Of a stretch of DNA of 64,000 nucleotides, positions 35,349-43,298 are shown piece after piece. The position numbers and the translations under genes are program-made. The stretch comes from Schumannella soli. Its GTDB lineage: Bacteria > Actinomycetota > Actinomycetes > Actinomycetales > Microbacteriaceae. A model generated the notes under the pieces. That model was not told the origin of the DNA and searched no databases. It was given only the letters and a program-made list of their open reading frames with translations. Position 1 is the stretch's first letter. Each line of letters opens with the position of its first letter. The stretch spans positions 193,390 through 257,389 of the forward strand of contig NZ_VHQG01000002.1 in the NCBI RefSeq assembly GCF_006517435.1. The letters are read 5' to 3'.

Positions 35349-36188
35349 ATGCAATTGGATCGAGCAGCGCTCGCGGCGTTCCTCCGGAGCAGGCGGTCAG
35401 CCCTGCAACCCGAGGACGTCGGGCTTCCCCATGGTCGACGGCGGCGCACGAGCGGGCTGCGGCGGGAGGAAGTGGCGGCGCTCTGCAATATGTCCGTCGA
35501 CTACTACGCCCGCCTCGAACGCGAGCGCGGGCCGCAGCCTTCGGATCAGATGCTGGCGTCGATCGCTCTCGGTCTGCACCTGGAACCGGCGGAGCGTGAC
35601 CACCTCTTCCGACTCGGCGGCCACCATCCGCCGACACGTGACGCGACGGACGAGCACATCTCTCCGGGCATGCTGCGCATCCTCGATCGCCTGGAGGATA
35701 CGCCCGCCGAGATCGTCACCGAGTTGGGCGAGACCCTGCGGCAGACCCGACTCGGGCTCGCACTCACGGGCGACACAGCCAGTCTGCGCGGCCCGGCGAG
35801 AAGCCTCGGTTATCGATGGTTTGCCGATCCGGGCTCACGACGCCTCTATGCCGCAGAGGATCACGAGTTCCTCTCCCGGTTGTTCGCATCGGGACTACGC
35901 GAGCTGACCGCTCGGCGCGGACCCGCTTCCCGAGCAGCACGTCTCGCCGAAGCGCTGCGGGCTGGCAATGACGAGTTCCGTTCGCTCTGGGAACGACACG
36001 AAGTGGGGCTGCAGCCGCGCGAGACGAAGCGATTCGTGCACCCCGAGGTGGGCGGACTCGAACTCGCTTGCCAGACCCTGGCAGATCCGGTGCAGGGGCA
36101 CCTCCTGCTCGTCTACACAGCGGCATCGGGCAGCGACAGCGCCGACAAGCTGAGGCTGCTCGAGGTCGTCGGAAGTCAACGAATCTGA
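35349..36188 (+). CDS. HTH regulator with MmyB-like ligand domain
   Basis: 279 residues. An N-terminal XRE-type HTH (LAAFLRSRRSALQPEDVGLP, RTSGLRREEVAALCNMSVDYYARLERERG) and a C-terminal MLTR_LBD / MmyB-like domain (LDRLEDTPAEIVTELGETLR, RWFADPGSRRLYAAEDHEFL, LWERHEVGLQPRETKRFVHPEVGGLEL). Members commonly repress a divergently encoded SDR, exactly the arrangement here (158-bp gap). Ribosome site AAGGAG 6 nt before ATG 35349. Ligand unknown; the domain can bind fatty acids in described structures. Confidence 0.93.
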   Translation: MQLDRAALAAFLRSRRSALQPEDVGLPHGRRRRTSGLRREEVAALCNMSVDYYARLERERGPQPSDQMLASIALGLHLEPAERDHLFRLGGHHPPTRDATDEHISPGMLRILDRLEDTPAEIVTELGETLRQTRLGLALTGDTASLRGPARSLGYRWFADPGSRRLYAAEDHEFLSRLFASGLRELTARRGPASRAARLAEALRAGNDEFRSLWERHEVGLQPRETKRFVHPEVGGLELACQTLADPVQGHLLLVYTAASGSDSADKLRLLEVVGSQRI

Positions 36189-36228
36189 GAAGCGGACGAA
36201 GGCAGCCCTCCGCCTCGACGTGACAGGT

Positions 36229-36266
36229 TGGACGCGCGGTCACCTGGCCTGGACGCGCGGTCACCT
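36229..36266. promoter_or_regulatory. Tandem 17-bp direct repeat before MFS gene
   Basis: TGGACGCGCGGTCACCT occurs at 36229-36245 and again at 36250-36266, a period of 21 bp (two helical turns), 32 bp before the MFS start. Spacing suggests side-by-side protein binding. Confidence 0.6.
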
Positions 36267-36297
36267 CCGCGTCGCCGATCACCGCCAGGATCGAAGC

Positions 36298-37599
36298 ATG
36301 TCAACCGACCTCTCTCCCGCCACCCGGCCGCACGACCTGACGCGCGCCGAGCCGACGACGGGACCCCGCACCACCCCCGAAGCCGCCGCATCCCCGAACG
36401 AAGCGGGCGCCGCGAACGCCGGCGCCACCCGCACCCACACCGCCTGGGCGAGCGTGCTCGTCATGATGGCGACGAGCTTCACGCTCGTCGTCGCCGAGTT
36501 CCTGCCGCCGAGCCTGCTGCCGCAGATGGCGGCGTCGCTGAATGTCAGCGAGGGTCAGGCCGGGCAGGCGGTCACGATGACCGCGCTCGCCGGATTCCTC
36601 GCCGGGCCCGGCATGGGCATCCTCTTCCCGCGCCTCGACCGCCGCACCCTGCTCGCCGGCCTCGCGCTCGCCGCGACCGTGTCGAACATCGTCGTCGCGA
36701 TCTCGGGCAATCTGGTGCTGCTGCTCATCGCGCGTCTGCTGCTCGGCGCCGCGCTCGGCGGCTTCTGGGCCATGTCGCTCGCGGTCGCCGCGAAGCTCAG
36801 CGCGCCCCGGCACATGGGCCGCGCGGTCATGCTCATCAACACCGGCACGACCATGGCGACGGTTGCAGGCGTGCCGCTCGGCCTCTTCCTCGGAACCCTG
36901 ACGAACTGGCGCGTCGTCTTCGTCGTGATCGCCGCGATCAGCATCGTCGTCGCGGCCGCGCTGCGCTTCGTGCTCCCGTCGGTCGCTCCGGCGGCGGGCG
37001 TCGGCATCCGCATGCTGGGCCAGACCCTCGCGACCCCCGGCATCGCCTTGGCGCTCGTCGGCCACGTGCTCGTCGTGATGGGCCACTTCGCCGCCTTCAC
37101 CTACGTGCGCGGCGCTTTCGCCCGCACCCCCGAGCTGGATGCGGGCGGCGTCGCCACCCTGCTCGCGCTGTTCGGCGTCGGCGGTCTCGTCGGCAACATC
37201 GTGATCGGCCTGATCATCGACAAGCACCTGCGCCTGATGCGCTTCCTGGTGCCGGCGCTGACGGTGATCGGCGTCGCCGCGATCGCGCTGTTCCCGAACC
37301 AGCTGCCCGTGATCGGCGTCGCGGTCGTCGTCTGGGGCTTCGGCTTCGGAGCCTGGCTGACGGTGATTACGACCTGGCTCGGCCGCGTCGTGCCCGAGCG
37401 CATGGAGGCCGGCGGCGGTCTGCTGGTCGCCGGATTCCAGCTGGCGATCACCCTCGGCGCGGGCATCGGCGGCATCCTCGTCGACAGCGTCGGCGTGACG
37501 GCGGCGTTCCTGCTCGGAGCGGCAGCCGGTCTCGTCGGACTCGTGCTCTTCGGCACAGCCCGCACGAAGATCCACGCGCCGGTGAGCGAGCGCAGCTGA
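36298..37599 (+). CDS. MFS (DHA1) efflux transporter
   Basis: 433 residues. A long Pro/Thr/Ala-rich cytoplasmic N-terminus (about 45 residues) is followed by 12 TM helices. Motif-A-like region GPGMGILFPRLDRRTLL, and helix 1 SVLVMMATSFTLVVAEFLPPSLLP resembling the NepI / purine-ribonucleoside or AraJ type drug:H+ antiporters. Substrate not predictable. ATG 36298 is preceded at 6 nt by CAGGAT. Tandem repeats 36229-36266 may be the operator. The codons of the N-terminal tail are also found as a remnant at 34021-34115. Confidence 0.9.
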   Translation: MSTDLSPATRPHDLTRAEPTTGPRTTPEAAASPNEAGAANAGATRTHTAWASVLVMMATSFTLVVAEFLPPSLLPQMAASLNVSEGQAGQAVTMTALAGFLAGPGMGILFPRLDRRTLLAGLALAATVSNIVVAISGNLVLLLIARLLLGAALGGFWAMSLAVAAKLSAPRHMGRAVMLINTGTTMATVAGVPLGLFLGTLTNWRVVFVVIAAISIVVAAALRFVLPSVAPAAGVGIRMLGQTLATPGIALALVGHVLVVMGHFAAFTYVRGAFARTPELDAGGVATLLALFGVGGLVGNIVIGLIIDKHLRLMRFLVPALTVIGVAAIALFPNQLPVIGVAVVVWGFGFGAWLTVITTWLGRVVPERMEAGGGLLVAGFQLAITLGAGIGGILVDSVGVTAAFLLGAAAGLVGLVLFGTARTKIHAPVSERS

Positions 37600-37634
37600 G
37601 GTCAGCCCGCTGCGCGGCGGGCGCGAGCTCGAAT

Positions 37635-37676
37635 GGATGCGGTGCCCGGCCGGGAGGTCGGGCGCCGCATCCTTCT
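37635..37676 (+). terminator. Terminator after MFS gene
   Basis: 14-bp stem GGATGCGGTGCCCG / CGGGCGCCGCATCC (one G-U), 10-nt loop, then TTCT. It can serve both strands. Confidence 0.88.
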
Positions 37677-37737
37677 GTGCTCGCCCGTACAGGTCGATCG
37701 AGGGCAGAGCCGGTCAGCCAGGTCGGCGAGCGCCGGA

Positions 37738-38175
37738 TCAGTCGACGATCAGGTCGCCGCGGGCGGCCTGGTCGGGATGCTCCGGGTCGTAGAAGATCTC
37801 CGCTCGCTGACCCTCGAGCCCGGTCTGCCAGGTGCGGTAGCTGTGCTGGTTGTCGCGGAAGGTATATCGCTGCCCGTCGACGACGTACTCCCAGCGCAGC
37901 TGGCACGCGCTGCGATTGCGTCGACCGCCGCTGCGTTCGCACGCGATCGACGTGCCCTCGACGCTGGTCTGCTTGGCGATGATGTCCGCGGCGTGCTGGC
38001 GCTGCCACACGTTCTGAGCGATCGCCCCGCCGATGACGAGCACGATGATGACGATCGCGATGACGATCGAGGTGGCCCGCTCGCGCGGGCTGCGCGAGGT
38101 GAAGCGGTGACGCCCGGATCGTCCCGCGCTGGAGAAGCGGGTGCCCGACACGTGGCCACCGGAGCGAACATTCAT
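37738..38175 (-). CDS. DUF3592-like membrane protein
   Basis: 145 residues from ATG 38175 (GGATGGAG just upstream; 38184 and 38205 are other in-frame ATGs). A basic N-terminus is followed by one TM (ATSIVIAIVIIVLVIGGAIA), then an extracytoplasmic domain with two Cys (IACERSG, SACQLRWEYVVDG) and an AEIFYDPEHPDQAARGD ending typical of DUF3592 proteins. A degenerate paralogue lies at 33828-34007. Function unknown. Confidence 0.75.
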   Translation of the reverse strand: MNVRSGGHVSGTRFSSAGRSGRHRFTSRSPRERATSIVIAIVIIVLVIGGAIAQNVWQRQHAADIIAKQTSVEGTSIACERSGGRRNRSACQLRWEYVVDGQRYTFRDNQHSYRTWQTGLEGQRAEIFYDPEHPDQAARGDLIVD

Positions 38176-38236
38176 CAACTCCATCCTGACGCATCCCGCC
38201 GACACCCGGTGACGGACCGCGGCGGTGCGCGGTGCG

Positions 38237-39208
38237 TCAGGCGGCCGGACGCCGCCGCGACTCGCGCCACTCCGCGGGCGACGCGCCCACGTGACGACGG
38301 AACGCGCGGCTGAATCCCGCCTCCGACTCGTAGCCGAGCCGGCGCGCGACCTCGGTCACCGTCAGCTCGCGCCGGGGGAGCAGGTCGAGCGCCGCATCCA
38401 TCCGCGCCGAGGCGAGGTAGCCGGCCGGCGAGCTGCCGACGACGTCACGGAACCGGGCGGCGAATGCCGACCGCGACATCGCCGCGATGCGGGCGAGCTC
38501 CTCGACGGTCCAGGCGCGGTCGAGCTGCGTGTGCACGGCGGTGAGCGCACGGCCGATGTGCGCATCCACGCTGCCGGTCAGCCAGTGCGCGGGCGCGCAG
38601 CCCGACTCGGCCCAGCGCCGCACCGCGACCGACGCGATCGTTGTGACGATGCGGCCGCAGATGATCGCGTCACCGCCGCGCAGTGACGCGATCGGCTTCG
38701 AGCGGGTCGCGCACATGCTCTCGATCAGCCCCACGATGGGGCGCTCGTGGATGTCGAAGTCGCGCACCAGCAGCAGGTCGGGCAGGGCGTCGAGCGCGGC
38801 CGAGCGGCGGTCGCCCGCCGGCGTCACACCCACCTCGACGAGCTTCGTGGGGGTGTGGGCGCGCAGCGTGCGCAGCCGCGGGTGCGCGAAGAACACGATG
38901 TCGCCGGCGGTCAGCTCGAGCGGCGTCGCCTCGGCGACCTCGAGCACCGCGCTGCCCTCGCGCAGGTAGATGAACCCGGCCTCGCCGCCGGAGAGCACCG
39001 ACCCGGTCGCGAGCGACTCGTGCGCGGACTCGATGACGGTCCATTCGAGCGACGCGAGCGCGCGGTCGAGAGCTTCGGCGCGCTGGGCGGCATCGGCGGC
39101 GGATGACGGACCGGCGAGAGCCGGCGCACTGGCGACGGGAGAGGGCGTGACGGCCGCGGCGCGCTGCGCCAGGGTCGGGGTGACGGGTCCATCCACGGTG
39201 ATCGTCAT
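38237..39208 (-). CDS. AraC-family transcriptional regulator
   Basis: 323 residues. N-terminal cupin-like sensor region (SVLSGGEAGFIYLREGSAVL EV, ELTAGDIVFFAHPRLRTLRA) and a C-terminal double HTH: DRAWTVEELARIAAMSRSAF AARFRDVVGSSPAGYLASAR MD, LTVTEVARRLGYESEAGFSRAF. The cupin_6 AraC subgroup fits. ATG 39208 has no Shine-Dalgarno (a pyrimidine tract precedes it), so the start is less sure. Only 28 bp separate it from the upstream same-strand gene. Confidence 0.88.
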   Translation of the reverse strand: MTITVDGPVTPTLAQRAAAVTPSPVASAPALAGPSSAADAAQRAEALDRALASLEWTVIESAHESLATGSVLSGGEAGFIYLREGSAVLEVAEATPLELTAGDIVFFAHPRLRTLRAHTPTKLVEVGVTPAGDRRSAALDALPDLLLVRDFDIHERPIVGLIESMCATRSKPIASLRGGDAIICGRIVTTIASVAVRRWAESGCAPAHWLTGSVDAHIGRALTAVHTQLDRAWTVEELARIAAMSRSAFAARFRDVVGSSPAGYLASARMDAALDLLPRRELTVTEVARRLGYESEAGFSRAFRRHVGASPAEWRESRRRPAA

Positions 39209-39236
39209 AGGGAGGGGAGCGCCCGTGCGGCGGCGA

Positions 39237-39737
39237 TTATTCCGAGAGCGGATCCGCTGACGGCGTCGCCGGCAGCGCCTCGTCGCCCTGCGCGGACGCC
39301 GCGGGTGCCGCGCCGCCGGATCTCTCGCGCGGCGGTTCCCACCCCGGATTCGACCCGATGACCTCGCTCGTCGGGAGGGTCCGCGCGACCAGATCGCGGC
39401 AGCGCGCCTCCGCAGCCGCGTCGTCGCCGGCCCACCAGAGCTGCGCGAAGACGGTCCCATCCGGCGAGAACTCGACGCGGAACCGGGCTGCGCCGTCGTC
39501 CGGGTCGGCGTCGGGCCCGGCGTCGGCCGTCACGGCCGCATCCACCTCGAACTCCAACCGGATCGCGTCGTTGAAGCGGGCCTCCTCGACGAGCCGCAGT
39601 CCGCCGGCGCGCGCCCGCCGCAGCGCCCGCGGCGCCTCGGCCGCGATCGCCCGCGGCCCGCTTCCGTCGGACTGCGCGGAGCGCGCGGCGGCGAGCGAGG
39701 GGATGCCCGGGGCGAGCAGCAGCATCTCGAAGGCCAT
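39237..39737 (-). CDS. Hypothetical protein
   Basis: 166 residues. N-terminal half has a hydrophobic start (MAFEMLLLAPGIPSLAAARS); the middle is a possible beta domain (RFNDAIRLEFEVDAAVTADA, ARFRVEFSPDGTVFAQLWWAGD) and ends in a Pro/Ala-rich tail. AAGGA lies 7 nt before ATG 39737, a good start. It precedes the AraC gene in one likely operon and is divergent from the squalene-cyclase-like gene. No family recognised. Confidence 0.65.
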   Translation of the reverse strand: MAFEMLLLAPGIPSLAAARSAQSDGSGPRAIAAEAPRALRRARAGGLRLVEEARFNDAIRLEFEVDAAVTADAGPDADPDDGAARFRVEFSPDGTVFAQLWWAGDDAAAEARCRDLVARTLPTSEVIGSNPGWEPPRERSGGAAPAASAQGDEALPATPSADPLSE

Positions 39738-39844
39738 GCGCACATCCTTGACCGTGCCGACCCGGATGCCTAACGTCGGGGGCGTCGCGGTGGCGCGTCG
39801 CGGGGCCGCCCCGCCCGTCGTCCCTCCGCGCCGAGGAGGATCGG

Positions 39845-41044
39845 ATGACCGACGCACCCGCTGACGACGACCGCGCACCCGACCTGCCGCACTCGCTCGC
39901 GGACTCCGCCGCGCGTCCCGCCGCGCATCCCTCCGCGCACCCGGACCCGCTCGCCTGGCTGCTCGCCGACGACGGCCCCGACGCCGCCGACCCGGCCGTG
40001 CGCTGGCAGGCGCTGCGCGACCTCAGCGACGCCGCCCCCGTCGAGGTCGCGGGCGTGCGCGCCCGAGCGTCGATCGAGGGCTGGGGGGATGCGCTGCTCG
40101 CCCGTCAGGAGGCGTCCGGCGACTTCGGCGGCGTCGGCGACGAGGGCGAGCGGTGGCGCTACGACCTGTACTCGCTCATCCAGCTGCGGCTGCTGCGGCC
40201 CGACCCGGCGGATGCGCGCATCCGCTCGGCGATCGAGCTCGTGCGCGACCGGGTCACCTGGGGGCCGTGGCACGCCGAGAGCCCGTTCTTCTCGGGGGAG
40301 ACCGAGCCGTGCATCAACGGCAACGCGCTCGCGATCGGCGCGTACTTCTCGGGAGCGAGCGAGAGCGCGGACGGCCTGCCGATCATCGAGGGCACGATCA
40401 GCGAGCCCCTCGCCGCCCGACTGCTCGGCGAACAGCTGCCCGACGGCGGCTGGAACTGCGAGGCGCCCGATGGCAGCGCGGTCAGCTCGTTCCACAGCAC
40501 GATCTGCGTGCTCGACGGCCTGCTCGAGTACGAGCTCGCCGGGGGCGTGCAGTCGGCGGACGCGATCGCCGCGCGGCACCGCGCCGAGCAGTACCTGCTC
40601 GAACGGCGGCTGTTCCTCGGACTGCGCTCGGGCGAGGTCGTCGACGCCGCGATGACGCACTTCGAGTTCCCGTACCGCTGGCGCTACGACGTGCTGCGCG
40701 GGCTCGATCACTTCGTGCGGGCGTACCCGGGCGGGGCCGCGACCGTCGGCGGCGGCGCCGCGGCGGGCGGTGGCGCCGCGGTCGTCGGGGGTGCCGCGAG
40801 CGGCGACGGCGAGGTGGATGCGCGCCTCGCCCCGGCGCTCGACCTGCTCGAGCGGCGTCGCGGCCTCGACGGTCGCTGGACCCTCGGCCTCGCACCGGGC
40901 GGCGAGGGCGCCGACGTCGACGCCGTGCGGCACTTCGGCGAGGAGCACGAGTATCAGACGCCGATGGAGTCCGGCGGCGGAGCCCCGAGCCGCTGGAACA
41001 CGTTCCGCGCACTGCGAGCGCTGCGCTGGGCGGGCCGCGGCTGA
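39845..41044 (+). CDS. Prenyltransferase/squalene-oxidase-repeat protein
   Basis: 399 residues, helical. Contains alpha/alpha-toroid-like repeats: RQEASGDFGGVGDEGERWRY, ARLLGEQLPDGGWNCEAPDG with VSSFHSTICVLDGLLEY, LERRRGLDGRWTLGLAPGG. The G-G-W-N-C and FHST elements match the squalene cyclase / terpenoid-cyclase-like fold, but no DxDD protonation motif is visible, so cyclase activity is doubtful. A Gly/Ala insert (GGGAAAGGGAAVVGGAASGD) interrupts near residue 305. Soluble; function unknown. Confidence 0.7.
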   Translation: MTDAPADDDRAPDLPHSLADSAARPAAHPSAHPDPLAWLLADDGPDAADPAVRWQALRDLSDAAPVEVAGVRARASIEGWGDALLARQEASGDFGGVGDEGERWRYDLYSLIQLRLLRPDPADARIRSAIELVRDRVTWGPWHAESPFFSGETEPCINGNALAIGAYFSGASESADGLPIIEGTISEPLAARLLGEQLPDGGWNCEAPDGSAVSSFHSTICVLDGLLEYELAGGVQSADAIAARHRAEQYLLERRLFLGLRSGEVVDAAMTHFEFPYRWRYDVLRGLDHFVRAYPGGAATVGGGAAAGGGAAVVGGAASGDGEVDARLAPALDLLERRRGLDGRWTLGLAPGGEGADVDAVRHFGEEHEYQTPMESGGGAPSRWNTFRALRALRWAGRG

Positions 41045-41107
41045 CCCGCTGCCGCGGCTGATCCCCGCCGCCGGGCGACCTCGAGCCGAGGCGACCGTCG
41101 GCCGAGG

Positions 41108-41410
41108 CGAGGCGGCTGCCCGATGATGCGGATGATGACGCGGATACTGCCCACGGCAGGTAGCGACGGCGCCGACGGGCGCGGCGACGCGGCTGACCAG
41201 TACCGCGAGACGGTTCATCCAGCATCGGCGAACTGATCGGCGCCGAGCAGAACGGGTCGCAGCGGAGGAGCGGAGGAGCGGCCGTCGCGGCGATGCGACG
41301 TCACGGCGATGCGGATACTGGCGACAGCGGGTGGCGACGGCGCCGGGTGCCGTGGTCCTGCGGCTGACCAGAAACGGGCGACGCCTCGGCCAGTATCGGC
41401 GAGCTCGACT
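41108..41410. repeat. Degenerate direct repeat, 171-bp period
   Basis: The 411-bp gap between the cyclase-like gene and the ABC1 kinase holds no convincing gene. Two copies (about 41132-41230 and 41303-41400) share CGGATACTG, GCGACGGCGCC and GCGGCTGACCAG, all offset by exactly 171 bp. Confidence 0.75.
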
Positions 41411-41455
41411 CGACTCGACGCGGCTCGGAGCCCGAGCCGGAGCCGGGGCCGGAGC

Positions 41456-43240
41456 TCAGCGACGGCGCGAGCGCACCGCATCCACCGCCGCGGCCAGGAA
41501 CAGCGCCGCCGAGACGATCGCCGCGCCCACCCCGACGGCGCCGGGCGCGAGCACGCCCTGCGCTGCGGTGGATGCCGGCGGCGCCGCGGTCAGGTAGCCG
41601 AGCGCGACGATGCCGGTCACCACGCCGACGAGCACGAGCAGCGCCTCCCGCACGAGCCCGACCACGAGCCGTCGGTCGCCCGCACCCGAGAGCAGGCGGA
41701 AGTTGACCGTCAGACGCCCGTCTTCGAGGTCGCGGCTGATGCGCTCGACCCGGCGCGGCAGCCGGCGCACCGCGGGCATGACCCCCAGCGCTTCTGTCGC
41801 GAGCGTCGCGCGCAGCGACTCGGGCCGCATCTGGTCGCGGATCATCTCGTTCGCGAGCGTGCGCGCCTCGGCGAGCACGTCGAATGACGGCACCGTCGTG
41901 CGCAGCGTGCCGTCGAGGATCGCGAAGCCGCGCCCCGCGGCGATGAGGTCGGGCGGCACGTCGAGTCCGTGCCGGGCCAGGATCTCGACGAGCGCATCCG
42001 CGGTGCGCACGTCGATGCGGGCGCCCGGCCCGAGCTCGTAGCTGAGGAACGTCGCCAGCTCGCGGCGGAACCCGCGCTCGTCGGCGCGCGGGCCGAGCTC
42101 GACGAGCGACAGCAGCGCATCCGCGAAAGCCTGCGAGTCGGACTGCAGGTAGGCGATCACGATCTCCTGCGCCGTCTCGCGCAGCCGTCGATCGAGGCGG
42201 CCGACCGCGCCGAAGTCGACGAGCGCGGGGCGTCCGTCGGGCAGCACCATGACATTGCCGGGGTGCAGATCGGAGTGGTAGACGCCGTCGATCACGACCT
42301 GCCGCACGAAGGCGCGCAGCACCTGCCGCATCGCGGTGTCGAGCGTCGGGTCGTCGGCGCCGCTCGTGCCGGAACGCGCGGCGTAAATGCGGTGCCCGAC
42401 AGTTTCGCCGTCGAGGTACTGCATGACGAGCACGCGGCGCGTCGAGAGCTCGGCGTGCAGCTCGGGCAGCGCGACCTCGTCGGCGTGCGGGCCGACGAGT
42501 GACGTCGCCCGCAGCGCGGTCAGGTTCGCGGCTTCAAGGCGGAAGTCGATCTGCCGCAGCAGGTCGGCGGCGTACTGCTCGGCGACGCGGTGCATGCCGA
42601 GGTCGCGGGCGACGGTCGAGCCGCGCACGAGCGTGCGGGCCACACGCAGCGCGATCGCCACGTCGCGGCGCACGGCGGGCTCGATTCCGGGCCGCTGGAT
42701 CTTCACCGCGACGACGGATCCGTCGGGAAGCACCGCACGGTGCACCTGGGCGATGGATGCGGCGGCGATCGGCTCGGGGTCGAACTCGCCGAACACGTGC
42801 TCGAGCGGGGCGGCGAGCTCGCGCTCGAGCAGGGCTCGCACCTCGGCGGCGGGAGCCGGCGCCACCTCGCGCTGCAGACGGGCGAGAGCGTGCGTCCACT
42901 CGAGCGGCAGCAGGTCGTCGCGGGTCGAGAACAGCTGCCCCATCTTCACGAAGGCGCCGCCCGCTTCCTCCAGAGCGCGGCGCAGTCCTTCAGCCTGCAC
43001 CGAGCGTCGCTCCGATCCGCCGGGCGAGCGGCCGAAGTCGAGACGCCGGATCGGCAGCAGTCCGTTGCGTCGCGCGATGCGCACGAGCTCCGCGAAGCGG
43101 CGGCCGGTGCTGAGCGCCCCGCCGTCACCGCGCCGGCCGAAGCGGCCCGCGCCGCCCTCCGCATCCGCCTCGCCCGACCGCTCGCTGCGATCCGCGAACG
43201 ATCCCATCGTCGGCATGCCGCCCGGGCCGCGTTCCGTCAT
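41456..43240 (-). CDS. ABC1/UbiB-family atypical kinase
   Basis: 594 residues. UbiB/ADCK signature: LEEAGGAFVKMGQLFSTRDD LLP (KxGQ motif), AAASIAQVHRAVL (A-rich nucleotide loop), VAVKIQRPGI (Lys), YHSDLHPGNVM (catalytic Asp-Asn), LVDFGAVGRL (DFG). Two C-terminal TM helices (LVREALLVLVGVVTGIVALG, AAIVSAALFLAAAVDAV). Family members support quinone or lipid metabolism; the actinobacterial role is unknown. GAGG lies 9 nt before ATG 43240. Lies just downstream of the pyruvate oxidase, whose enzyme uses membrane quinone, a suggestive but unproven pairing. Confidence 0.93.
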   Translation of the reverse strand: MTERGPGGMPTMGSFADRSERSGEADAEGGAGRFGRRGDGGALSTGRRFAELVRIARRNGLLPIRRLDFGRSPGGSERRSVQAEGLRRALEEAGGAFVKMGQLFSTRDDLLPLEWTHALARLQREVAPAPAAEVRALLERELAAPLEHVFGEFDPEPIAAASIAQVHRAVLPDGSVVAVKIQRPGIEPAVRRDVAIALRVARTLVRGSTVARDLGMHRVAEQYAADLLRQIDFRLEAANLTALRATSLVGPHADEVALPELHAELSTRRVLVMQYLDGETVGHRIYAARSGTSGADDPTLDTAMRQVLRAFVRQVVIDGVYHSDLHPGNVMVLPDGRPALVDFGAVGRLDRRLRETAQEIVIAYLQSDSQAFADALLSLVELGPRADERGFRRELATFLSYELGPGARIDVRTADALVEILARHGLDVPPDLIAAGRGFAILDGTLRTTVPSFDVLAEARTLANEMIRDQMRPESLRATLATEALGVMPAVRRLPRRVERISRDLEDGRLTVNFRLLSGAGDRRLVVGLVREALLVLVGVVTGIVALGYLTAAPPASTAAQGVLAPGAVGVGAAIVSAALFLAAAVDAVRSRRR

Positions 43241-43298
43241 GGGGTTACCTCAGCACACTCCGTCGATCTCATACTCCGCCGATCTCCGACCGCGCGTC

